Assembly: GCA_016744555.1 (NCBI GenBank)
Contig: JADGED010000148.1
Location: 1 to 6,204, forward strand
Direction: 5' to 3'
From: Desulfuromonadaceae bacterium
Lineage (GTDB): Bacteria > Desulfobacterota > Desulfuromonadia > Desulfuromonadales > Geopsychrobacteraceae
DNA length: 6,204 nt
Positions 1 to 5,190 of the stretch are shown here, piece by piece. Both the position numbers and the translations under genes were made by a program. The notes below the pieces were generated by a model. It made no database searches. It saw only the letters and a program-made list of their open reading frames with translations, and was not told where the DNA came from. Each line of letters begins with the position of its first letter. The stretch's first letter is position 1.

Positions 1-1008
1 AACCACACCTTCTTCACTGGCTTTATGGGCCAACATAGGTCCGGGTGTCAGGTCACCGATGGCGTAGATTCCAGGAACTGCTGTCTGGTAATTTTCATCG
101 ACCTCCACCTGGCCAAGCTTATTCGTCTGCAAACCTACTTGTTCTAATCCCAGTCCAGCTGTTTGTGCTCGCCTGCCGGTAGCGACTAAAACTTTATCAC
201 AGCTTAATTGCAGCTCCCCTTTTGCAGTAGTCAAACTGGCTACCATTCCAGCATTGGTAGACTCTACCTTGTCCAATCTTGCATTAAGGACAATTTCAAT
301 CCCCTGCTTCTTTAAACTGCGCTGCAATACCTGCGCTGCCTGCTTATCTGTTTGCGGCAAAACTTGCCCTTGCATCTCAACTACTGTAACTACAGCCCCA
401 AGCCGACTCCATACCGACCCAAGCTCCAACCCAATTACGCCGCCACCAACTACCAATAAACGCTGGGGTACCTCTTTTAATGCAAGGGCATCGCGAGCAT
501 TTATGATAGTTTTATTATCAAACTCAATATGGGGCAAAGGAACTGCTTCGCTACCAGTTGCCAAAAGAATTGCCTTAGCGGAAAGTTCGGTTATATTTCC
601 ACCACTAGAAACGGCGACCTTCCTGCATTGGCTTCCCTCTTCGAGAGGAAGTAAACATGCTTGTCCAGAAAAAGAAGTAATTTTATTTTTCTTAAATAAT
701 CCAGCTACCCCGTCGGTTAAGCGCTTAACAACAGCTTCTTTACGCTTCATCATTTGGCTTAGGTTTAAAGATATGCCGCTAACCTCAATCCCGTGCTCGA
801 CTAAGTCATTTTGAGTTCGAACAAAATGGTCGCTCGATTCCAATAACGCCTTACTTGGAATACAGCCTTCATTCAAACATACTCCGCCAAGAGTTTTTCG
901 CCTTTCCACGACAGCAACAGATAACCCTAATTGCGATGCTCTGATTGCGGCAACATAACCACCGGGACCTGCACCGATAACGACCAAATCATATAATTGT
1001 GTAGACAT
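1..1008 (-). CDS. lpdA: Dihydrolipoyl dehydrogenase (E3), C-terminus beyond window edge
   Basis: Cytoplasmic FAD flavoprotein that reoxidises dihydrolipoyl groups of 2-oxoacid (or acetoin) dehydrogenase complexes and the glycine cleavage H protein, passing electrons to NAD+. Reading leftward from ATG at 1008, the frame stays open for 336 codons to base 1. Seen: the N-terminal FAD dinucleotide fold GAGPGG at residues 12-17; the redox-active disulfide motif GGVCLNEGCIPSK with Cys44 and Cys49; a second Rossmann motif GGGVIG at about 188-193 for NAD; and the FAD-binding segment AIGDLTPGPMLAHKASEEG near the truncated end. Family members have about 460-480 residues, so the dimerisation domain with the catalytic His-Glu pair is outside the window. 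A GGAGAG ribosome site at 1014-1019 sits 5 nt before the ATG, supporting this start. No E1 or E2 gene lies upstream, so the partner complex is unknown. Family assignment is near certain. Confidence 0.96.
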   Translation of the reverse strand, partial: MSTQLYDLVVIGAGPGGYVAAIRASQLGLSVAVVERRKTLGGVCLNEGCIPSKALLESSDHFVRTQNDLVEHGIEVSGISLNLSQMMKRKEAVVKRLTDGVAGLFKKNKITSFSGQACLLPLEEGSQCRKVAVSSGGNITELSAKAILLATGSEAVPLPHIEFDNKTIINARDALALKEVPQRLLVVGGGVIGLELGSVWSRLGAVVTVVEMQGQVLPQTDKQAAQVLQRSLKKQGIEIVLNARLDKVESTNAGMVASLTTAKGELQLSCDKVLVATGRRAQTAGLGLEQVGLQTNKLGQVEVDENYQTAVPGIYAIGDLTPGPMLAHKASEEGVV

Positions 1009-1105
1009 ATATTCTCTCCAAACGACTTAACTTTTCTATTTCTGCTACCATATCAAATAGATACAGGCTATCGACAAGTAAACATTAGAAAGCACAAACA
1101 AGTAC

Positions 1106-1135
1106 TTGACTCAACAAACATAAAATTGCTATATT
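1106..1135 (+). promoter_or_regulatory. Sigma70-type extended -10 promoter for the small YjfB-like gene
   Basis: TTGACT (1106-1111) and TATATT (1130-1135) are separated by 18 nt, and a TG dinucleotide at 1127-1128 gives an extended -10 (TGcTATATT). The predicted start near 1142 leaves a leader of about 27 nt before the ATG at 1169. No sigma28 flagellar consensus was found here, although the gene product resembles a motility-associated family. The call rests on consensus matching only. Confidence 0.6.
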
Positions 1136-1168
1136 CGACCCCGTAGCAATGTCGAAAGGAGCAGGCAT

Positions 1169-1351
1169 ATGGATATTTCTGGTGCAATGAGTTTTGCCAA
1201 TCAAGAGATGGCAACCAACAAAACCCAAACTGGATTTGATGTTTTAACCAAGTCTTTGGAAAAGACCGAACAGATGCAAACGGGTGAAAAACAACGCCTT
1301 GAAATTGCAGAGCAAACCGGCAAAGGTTTGAACCTAGACGTAAGAGGCTAA
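1169..1351 (+). CDS. Small YjfB-like (putative motility) protein, 60 residues
   Basis: A real small gene: an AAAGGAG site at 1155-1161 lies 7 nt before the ATG, a good promoter precedes it and a strong terminator follows. The protein starts MDISGAMSFA, has a polar, probably helical middle (GFDVLTKSLEKTEQ), and ends GKGLNLDVRG. This pattern of an MDI start, a VL-K-SL core and a C-terminal G-x-x-(I/L)(D/N) tail in about 60 residues resembles the YjfB-type 'putative motility protein' family. I judge that from remembered family patterns, not a search. It has no signal peptide, membrane segment or cysteine. The biochemical role of the family is not known to me. It is divergent from lpdA and convergent with the thioesterase, with no flagellar gene in view, so context does not support a motility role. 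The gene call is firmer than the family call. Confidence 0.75.
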   Translation: MDISGAMSFANQEMATNKTQTGFDVLTKSLEKTEQMQTGEKQRLEIAEQTGKGLNLDVRG

Positions 1352-1382
1352 CCACTCAGCCTAAATATTAATACAAATTTCC

Positions 1383-1419
1383 GCCCTGCATCGACACAAG
1401 TTGATGTGGGGCTTTTTTT
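1383..1419 (+). terminator. Rho-independent terminator of the YjfB-like gene
   Basis: The arms 1383-1392 and 1403-1412 form a 10-bp stem (two G-U wobbles) around a 10-nt loop, followed by seven T residues at 1413-1419. It lies 31 bases after the stop codon at 1351. In the opposite direction the T-tract is weak, so it mainly serves the plus strand. It would also shield the convergent thioesterase gene. Confidence 0.88.
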
Positions 1420-1433
1420 ATCGGCAGCAAAAA

Positions 1434-1790
1434 TTACAATTTTAATGTGCAGGGTTTACCATTTTTATTCAAATTTACAAACGTAACTGAGATACTAAAA
1501 ACTTCTGTTTCAGCAGCAGAGCCTGGTGCATCTGCGTATACAATTACATTATAGGTAACCGAAGTTCTCCCCGCCTTAACTTTGGTCAGATTAAAACGCA
1601 AGATCGACCCATTTTCTACCTGATGTTTAAAACGACAGGCATCCATCCCCACCGTAACCAAGTTCCGACCTGGGTATTCACGTGTAGCTGCCATCCATGC
1701 ATTTTCGTCAACCCATTGCAACATTATACCGCCAAACAAATAGCCATAGTGGTTCAAATGTTCCGGTCGAACTAAAGTGAAATTATCCAT
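1434..1790 (-). CDS. Hotdog-fold acyl-CoA thioesterase (YciA/BACH-like)
   Basis: Predicted cytoplasmic enzyme of 118 residues hydrolysing an acyl-CoA to the free acid and CoA; the substrate cannot be read from sequence. The N-terminal block RPEHLNHYGYLFGGIMLQWVDENAW (written here as RPEHLNHYGYLFGG, residues 8-21, then Gln25 and Asp28) is the hallmark of acyl-CoA hotdog thioesterases. The FGG turn precedes the central helix, which bears the Asp expected to be catalytic in YciA relatives. Strand-rich blocks (VTVGMDACRF, TSVTYNVIVYA, FSISVTFVNL) complete a single hotdog domain, slightly shorter than YciA. I chose ATG 1790 because AGGAG at 1799-1803 lies 8 nt upstream. An in-frame ATG at 1829 would add 13 residues buried in lipA and lacks this support. 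The start overlaps the lipA end by 8 nt, implying translational coupling. Confidence 0.88.
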   Translation of the reverse strand: MDNFTLVRPEHLNHYGYLFGGIMLQWVDENAWMAATREYPGRNLVTVGMDACRFKHQVENGSILRFNLTKVKAGRTSVTYNVIVYADAPGSAAETEVFSISVTFVNLNKNGKPCTLKL

Positions 1791-2667
1791 CAATACAACT
1801 CCTACTAGCAACATATTGCTCTTCAGCATGATACGATGACCGCACTAGTGGCCCCGCTTCTACATGATCAAACCCTAAACCTAGACCTTTTGTTGCAAAT
1901 ACAGAAAACTCATCTGGTGAAACATAGCGCTGCACCGGATAATGATCTTTACTGGGAGAGAGATACTGTCCTAAGGTCAACAATTGACACCCATGATCAC
2001 GCAAATCTGCCATTACTTTTAATACTTCATCGGTAGACTCCCCAAGCCCTAACATTAATCCAGATTTCGTAATAACTTTGGAGTTTTGACGTTTGATTTC
2101 TGCCAATGTCTCGAGACTACGCCGATATTCAGCTTCAGGCCTCACCTGCTCATACAGGCGTGGGACGGTTTCTATGTTATGACCGATGATATCTGGTTCC
2201 TCAGCCACTATACCGGCAAGAGCATTCCAGTTACCTTGCAAATCAGAGATTAACAGCTCGATCCGACAATCGGCGGTTAATTTACGAATTTCGCCGATCA
2301 AAGCAACAAACTGGCTCGCACCACCATCGGCAAGATCGTCACGGGTTACAGTAGTAATAACCGCATGGTTAAGTTCAAGCTCATAGATAGCTTTTGCCAC
2401 TCTAAGCGGCTCTTCTTTATCAACAGGGGAAAGCGCACCACTAGAAACATTACAAAAACGGCAATGGCGACTACAAACATTGCCCAGAATCATGAAAGTT
2501 GCAGTGCCCTTGCTCCAACACTCCCCCTGATTTGGACAGGCGGCACTTCGGCATACCGAATTAAGGCCATTAAGTCGATGGTATCGATCAATTCGAGTAA
2601 AGTCTCCGCCACCTGGAAGCTTTACTTTGAGCCAATCTGGTTTACGTATATACTTTGTACTCTGCAC
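1783..2667 (-). CDS. lipA: Lipoyl synthase (radical SAM)
   Basis: Cytoplasmic radical-SAM enzyme that inserts two sulfurs at C6 and C8 of protein-bound octanoyl groups to make the lipoyl cofactor of 2-oxoacid dehydrogenases and glycine cleavage H protein. The 294-residue product has the auxiliary [4Fe-4S] motif CX4CX5C (Cys39, Cys44, Cys50), the radical-SAM motif CX3CX2C (Cys65, Cys69, Cys72), and the C-terminal RSSYHAEE block whose first Ser (277) corresponds to the auxiliary-cluster ligand. The length is normal for the family. The frame also runs up to a TTG at 2721, but GTG 2667 has AGGGG at 2675-2679 seven nt upstream and places the conserved RKPDWLKVKLP block near the N-terminus as expected. 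It is first in a two-gene unit with the thioesterase. No lipB or lplA is in view, so octanoyl transfer must be encoded elsewhere. Confidence 0.97.
   Translation of the reverse strand: MQSTKYIRKPDWLKVKLPGGGDFTRIDRYHRLNGLNSVCRSAACPNQGECWSKGTATFMILGNVCSRHCRFCNVSSGALSPVDKEEPLRVAKAIYELELNHAVITTVTRDDLADGGASQFVALIGEIRKLTADCRIELLISDLQGNWNALAGIVAEEPDIIGHNIETVPRLYEQVRPEAEYRRSLETLAEIKRQNSKVITKSGLMLGLGESTDEVLKVMADLRDHGCQLLTLGQYLSPSKDHYPVQRYVSPDEFSVFATKGLGLGFDHVEAGPLVRSSYHAEEQYVASRSCIDG
1799..1803 (-). promoter_or_regulatory. Ribosome binding site fixing the thioesterase start
   Basis: Read on the minus strand, AGGAG lies 8 nt upstream of ATG 1790 and inside the coding sequence of lipA. It favours the short form of the thioesterase over the ATG at 1829. 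Confidence 0.7.
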
Positions 2668-2674
2668 TAAAAAA

Positions 2675-2679
2675 CCCCT
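2675..2679 (-). promoter_or_regulatory. Ribosome binding site fixing the GTG start of lipA
   Basis: Read on the minus strand, AGGGG lies 7 nt before GTG 2667. It supports the 294-residue form over an 18-residue extension from TTG 2721. Confidence 0.65.
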
Positions 2680-2809
2680 AGCTAACCATGCCTTAAATTC
2701 AATTAATCCTGACGCTAACAATGACTTAAGAGATTACAGCTTCATCTATTTTTTGGCGATAAAAAAATTCAGGACAAATACTTTCCATTAAAATAATAAC
2801 TACATTTAC

Positions 2810-2857
2810 TAGCTACGTCCTTCAACCTTTTGCTGTAAAATCATCACTGCGTAGCTA
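2810..2857. repeat. Inverted repeat TAGCTACG / CGTAGCTA
   Basis: Perfect 8-bp arms at 2810-2817 and 2850-2857 are separated by 32 nt. The spacing is long for a hairpin and there is no T-tract, so it is not a terminator. It could be a paired protein-binding site upstream of lipA, or chance. The AGCTACG core recurs at 3088-3094, just past the small-RNA terminator. Confidence 0.4.
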
Positions 2858-2917
2858 TTACAAAACCTCGAATTCAGAAATACGATCAGCCCCATCGCCT
2901 ATATCGATATTAACTAT

Positions 2918-2946
2918 TTGTTTTTCACATTTAATTCAATTATTGT
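2918..2946 (+). promoter_or_regulatory. Candidate sigma70 promoter of the small RNA
   Basis: TTGTTT (2918-2923) and TATTGT (2941-2946) are spaced by exactly 17 nt in an AT-rich context, predicting a transcript start near 2953. Each box only partly matches the consensus. The call is strengthened by the structured region and terminator downstream. Confidence 0.4.
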
Positions 2947-2952
2947 TCTAAA

Positions 2953-3086
2953 ACATTTACTAAAAAAAGGGATTGAACATAAATGTGGTGAGACAAAGAT
3001 TGCGAGCGTGGCAGGTCGCACTTTCCACTACATGATCCGATCAAACCTTTGAAGGCGGGGTCCTCCTTTCCCCGCCTTCTTTTTTT
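2953..3086 (+). ncRNA. Candidate structured small RNA, about 130 nt
   Basis: No open frame with a ribosome site precedes the strong terminator at 3051-3086, yet the DNA before it folds well. A long hairpin forms from 8 bp (2983-2990 with 3026-3033, one G-U), 4 bp (2995-2998 with 3021-3024) and 5 bp (3001-3005 with 3016-3020), capped by a 10-nt loop at 3006-3015. A small TGAT/ATCA hairpin follows at 3033-3043 and could trade pairing at base 3033. The 5' part (2953-2982) is A-rich and single-stranded. The terminator loop carries UCCUCCUUU, similar to the 16S anti-Shine-Dalgarno end. I do not recognise it as a known RNA family; it does not look like 6S, SRP, tmRNA, RNase P or a GEMM riboswitch. 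A riboswitch or attenuator leader for the regulator downstream is possible, but I see no convincing antiterminator and the gene starts 234 nt after the terminator. Confidence 0.55.
3051..3086 (+). terminator. Strong Rho-independent terminator
   Basis: A perfect 10-bp GC-rich stem (GAAGGCGGGG at 3051-3060 with its complement at 3070-3079) encloses a 9-nt loop and is followed by seven T residues at 3080-3086. There is no plus-strand protein gene upstream in the gap, which points to a non-coding transcript ending here. Confidence 0.92.
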
Positions 3087-3255
3087 GAGCTACGAAAGCA
3101 AGTAGCGTAAACTTGCCGTCTAAGCACCCCACAAACGCATTTCTATCTACCCAAAACAAATAACCACGAATCACAATAGAAAAATTTAACAATAAAACTT
3201 GTAACTAATCACATCCTATTACGTTTAACAAAATAAGGGACAAGTTCATTCGGCT

Positions 3256-3279
3256 AAAGCGGCAAACTTACGCTGCTTT
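3256..3279 (+). other. Hairpin in the leader of the response regulator gene
   Basis: AAAGCGGC (3256-3263) pairs with GCTGCTTT (3272-3279) over 8 bp with one G-U wobble and an 8-nt loop. It ends 40 nt before the GTG start. There is no T-tract directly after it, so it is not a terminator. It may be a leader structure or operator, or may have no function. I found no good promoter and no sigma54 -24/-12 element between the small-RNA terminator and the gene. Confidence 0.35.
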
Positions 3280-3308
3280 GCTGGAAAACTTGAAAGTTAT
3301 TTTTTGAT

Positions 3309-3312
3309 GGAG
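3309..3312 (+). promoter_or_regulatory. Ribosome binding site fixing the GTG start of the response regulator
   Basis: GGAG lies 7 nt before GTG 3320 but only one nt before the alternative TTG 3314. The GTG start is therefore chosen. Confidence 0.65.
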
Positions 3313-3319
3313 TTTGACT

Positions 3320-4783
3320 GTGAGTACAAATAAAATTTTGATTGTTGACAGTGATAACGTGTTTTGTTATTCGCTCGCCAAAATGCTCAGCACCAGTGGT
3401 GACGTGATAGAAATAGCGGAAACTGCTGCCGAGGCATTTCTTAAACTGGAGACATTCAACCCCGACCTAGCTATTCTCGATGCTAACCTTCCTGATATAG
3501 ATGGATTACAGCTATTTACACAATTAAAGATTATAGACAATCGGTTACCAATTATCCTTATGTCTTCAGACTTCCATTCTGACTTAGCTTTCAAGGCATT
3601 CAATCTTGGAGTTGATGATTATATCGGCAAACCATTCATTTACGAGTTAGTTGAGCAATCAATTAAAAAAATATTTGCTAAAAAAAGAATTAAGTCCAAT
3701 GTGAGCAATTGCAAACCACGGCTCAGAAAAAAACATCTACCTGATCAGCTTGTTGGTAACTGCCCATCAATGGTGGACTTATTTAAAACCATGAATAATT
3801 GTGCTCAACAAGATTGTAAAACAATATTGCTACTCGGTGAAAGCGGTACCGGTAAAGAGTTAGTGGCACATGGCATTCACGATATTAGTGCAAGATGTTC
3901 TGCACCAATGATTGAAGTTAATTGCGCTTCTATCCCTGAAAACTTAATGGAGAATGAGCTATTTGGTCATGAAAAAGGGGCATACACTGACGCCGGAAGT
4001 AGAGAGATTGGGGTATTTGAGCAGGCAGAAGGTGGCACCGTTTTTCTTGATGAAATTGGCGACATGCCCCTAAATATGCAAGCAAAAGTTTTAAAAGTTA
4101 TTGAGAATCGAAAATTTCGCCGCCTTGGTGGGTCTAAAGAGATTGAGGCAAATATCAGAATCATTGCTGCAACTAATCAAGATTTAGCAAAGATGGTGAA
4201 AGATAAAACTTTTCGTAGAGATCTATTATATCGCCTAAATATGATGACTATCGTTTTAAAACCGCTACGAGATCGAAAAAGATGCATTCCTAGCATGGTT
4301 GAATACTTTATTGATCGTCTTAATAATGAATATGGTCGCAGCGTGGATGGCATTGCAAAAGAAGCAGTGAGCGCATTAATGGATTACGACTGGCCGGGGA
4401 ACGTCCGTGAACTGCGTAATGCCGTTGAGCGCGCAATGATGCTGGAACAAGGCAAGTTGTTGTCAATTGACCATTTTTGCCAAGAAACCAGAGCAAGCAA
4501 TAACAATAGTCCTGCAACTGTTACAAATTGTACCGTTGCTAAAAAAGTGGCAGTTGACTTGCCCGTAAATGGGTTAATTATTGAAGAAGTTGAAAAAGAA
4601 TACATTAAGCAGGCACTGGCGCGTTACGACGGAAATCAAACTAAAGCCGCCAAATGCCTAGGGTTAACCCTTGATACTTTGCGCTACCGGCGGAAAAAAT
4701 TCGAATTAGAAAATTATCCACCACCACATGAACAAAGAGTTTTAGCGTCAATAACTGAGCATAGAAGATATGCTCAATTTTAA
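3320..4783 (+). CDS. NtrC-family sigma54-dependent response regulator
   Basis: Cytoplasmic transcription activator of 487 residues. An N-terminal receiver (about 4-118) has phospho-acceptor Asp54, Ser82 and Lys104, matching NtrC numbering, but the acidic pocket reads Asp10-Ser11-Asp12 instead of three Asp. A linker leads to the AAA+ domain (about 145-375), with Walker A GESGTGKE (173-180), the sigma54-contact loop as GAYTDA (220-225, usual GAFTGA), Walker B VFLDE (241-245), sensor I RIIAATN, arginine-finger region FRRDLLYRL (298-306) and sensor II GNVREL (360-365). A Fis-type helix-turn-helix lies at about 425-463 (GNQTKAAKCLGLTLDTLRYR; key residues Thr, Ala-Ala, Leu-Arg). It should use ATP hydrolysis to open promoters held by sigma54 RNA polymerase. 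GTG 3320 is preferred by GGAG spacing. It is an orphan: no histidine kinase is adjacent and its targets are unknown. Confidence 0.95.
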   Translation: MSTNKILIVDSDNVFCYSLAKMLSTSGDVIEIAETAAEAFLKLETFNPDLAILDANLPDIDGLQLFTQLKIIDNRLPIILMSSDFHSDLAFKAFNLGVDDYIGKPFIYELVEQSIKKIFAKKRIKSNVSNCKPRLRKKHLPDQLVGNCPSMVDLFKTMNNCAQQDCKTILLLGESGTGKELVAHGIHDISARCSAPMIEVNCASIPENLMENELFGHEKGAYTDAGSREIGVFEQAEGGTVFLDEIGDMPLNMQAKVLKVIENRKFRRLGGSKEIEANIRIIAATNQDLAKMVKDKTFRRDLLYRLNMMTIVLKPLRDRKRCIPSMVEYFIDRLNNEYGRSVDGIAKEAVSALMDYDWPGNVRELRNAVERAMMLEQGKLLSIDHFCQETRASNNNSPATVTNCTVAKKVAVDLPVNGLIIEEVEKEYIKQALARYDGNQTKAAKCLGLTLDTLRYRRKKFELENYPPPHEQRVLASITEHRRYAQF

Positions 4784-4879
4784 AAATACCGCTAAGAGTA
4801 AAATATTCACACGACAACCCGATTCACAAACTTGCTATCAATCAACAAAGGGATAATATTGACTCCCCCGTGCTGACAC

Positions 4880-4917
4880 AAAAAAAGGCCCGTTTACATG
4901 AATGTAAACGGGCCTTT
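4880..4917. terminator. Bidirectional terminator between convergent genes
   Basis: The arms 4884-4899 and 4902-4917 are perfectly complementary (16 bases; the innermost pairs open into a small loop). On the minus strand it is followed by an uninterrupted T-run (A residues 4880-4886), ideal for ending the rubredoxin transcript whose stop is at 4939. On the plus strand the tail TTTAATTTAAA is weaker but can serve the response regulator. The stretch 4784-4879 holds nothing else I can identify. Confidence 0.92.
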
Positions 4918-4938
4918 AATTTAAACATTTTTTAAGCT

Positions 4939-5097
4939 CTATGCAGGCTCAAAATCATCTTTGCCTACGCCGCAAATTGGGCAGACCCAATCCTCTGGAA
5001 TATCTTCAAAGCTAGTGCCTGCAGCAATGCCGCTATCTGGATCACCTTCAGCTGGATCATAGATGTAACCACATGGTACGCATACATATTTTTGCAT
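4939..5097 (-). CDS. Rubredoxin
   Basis: Small cytoplasmic one-electron carrier with a single iron bound by four cysteines. In anaerobes it commonly delivers electrons to oxygen- or superoxide-reducing enzymes such as rubrerythrin, superoxide reductase or rubredoxin:oxygen oxidoreductase; the partner here is unknown. The 52-residue product has the two knuckles CVPCG (Cys6, Cys9) and CPICG (Cys39, Cys42), the YIYDPAEGDPDSGI segment and the FEDIPEDWVCP block with the conserved core aromatics, all typical of the family and its usual 52-54 residues. A GGAGGT site at 5102-5107 lies 4 nt before ATG 5097. It is followed by a strong terminator and preceded by its own promoter, so it is likely monocistronic. 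Identification is very secure. Confidence 0.97.
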   Translation of the reverse strand: MQKYVCVPCGYIYDPAEGDPDSGIAAGTSFEDIPEDWVCPICGVGKDDFEPA

Positions 5098-5134
5098 TTC
5101 GACCTCCAATAAAGTGATAAGTTAAGTGAGCTGC

Positions 5135-5163
5135 ACTCTAGCAGACCACAGGAATTATTACAA
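5135..5163 (-). promoter_or_regulatory. Sigma70-type extended -10 promoter for rubredoxin
   Basis: Read on the minus strand, TTGTAA (5158-5163) and TAGAGT (5135-5140) are spaced 17 nt apart, with TGC directly before the -10 giving an extended element. It lies between the elbB stop (5191) and the rubredoxin start. No terminator is visible after elbB, so read-through from elbB may add to expression. Confidence 0.6.
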
Positions 5164-5190
5164 TAGTAGTTATATTTTATTTTTCCTATT

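Larger units (their letters stand above)
2668..2917. other. AT-rich intergenic region upstream of lipA
   Basis: No supported protein gene here. It must contain the lipA promoter on the minus strand, but I found no pair of -35 and -10 boxes good enough to call. It includes the inverted repeat listed at 2810-2857 and several A- or T-rich tracts. The full gap between lipA and the response regulator runs to 3319; the remainder holds the candidate small RNA and the regulator leader. Confidence 0.6.

Noticed and set aside
254..814. Plus-strand open frame of 186 codons
   Set aside because: Lies wholly antisense to lpdA, whose FAD, disulfide and NAD motifs are intact. The product is Ser/Thr/Pro-rich with no recognisable fold.
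1068..1355. Minus-strand 95-codon frame opposite the YjfB-like gene
   Set aside because: Antisense to a small gene with better start signals, promoter and terminator. No ribosome site or family resemblance seen.
2365..2670. Plus-strand 101-codon frame
   Set aside because: Antisense to the lipA cysteine motifs; no supporting start signals.
2809..2895. Minus-strand 28-residue open frame upstream of lipA
   Set aside because: No good ribosome site and no recognisable pattern; such short frames are expected by chance in an AT-rich gap.
3009..3024. TGGCA as the -24 half of a sigma54 promoter inside the candidate RNA
   Set aside because: No GC dinucleotide at the required spacing for the -12 element, and the bases are better explained as the hairpin loop and stem.
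2950..3086. Known riboswitch or housekeeping RNA (GEMM, fluoride, SRP, 6S)
   Set aside because: The conserved cores of these families, as far as I can recall them, are absent, and no clear antiterminator was found. A covariance search would be needed to settle it.
3287..3305. Small hairpin plus T-run just before the regulator ribosome site, as a terminator
   Set aside because: The stem is only about 4 A/T-rich base pairs, too weak to terminate.
3307..3333. Eight-codon ATG frame overlapping the regulator start, as a possible leader peptide
   Set aside because: It has no ribosome site of its own, and its codons contain the site used by GTG 3320; no attenuator follows.
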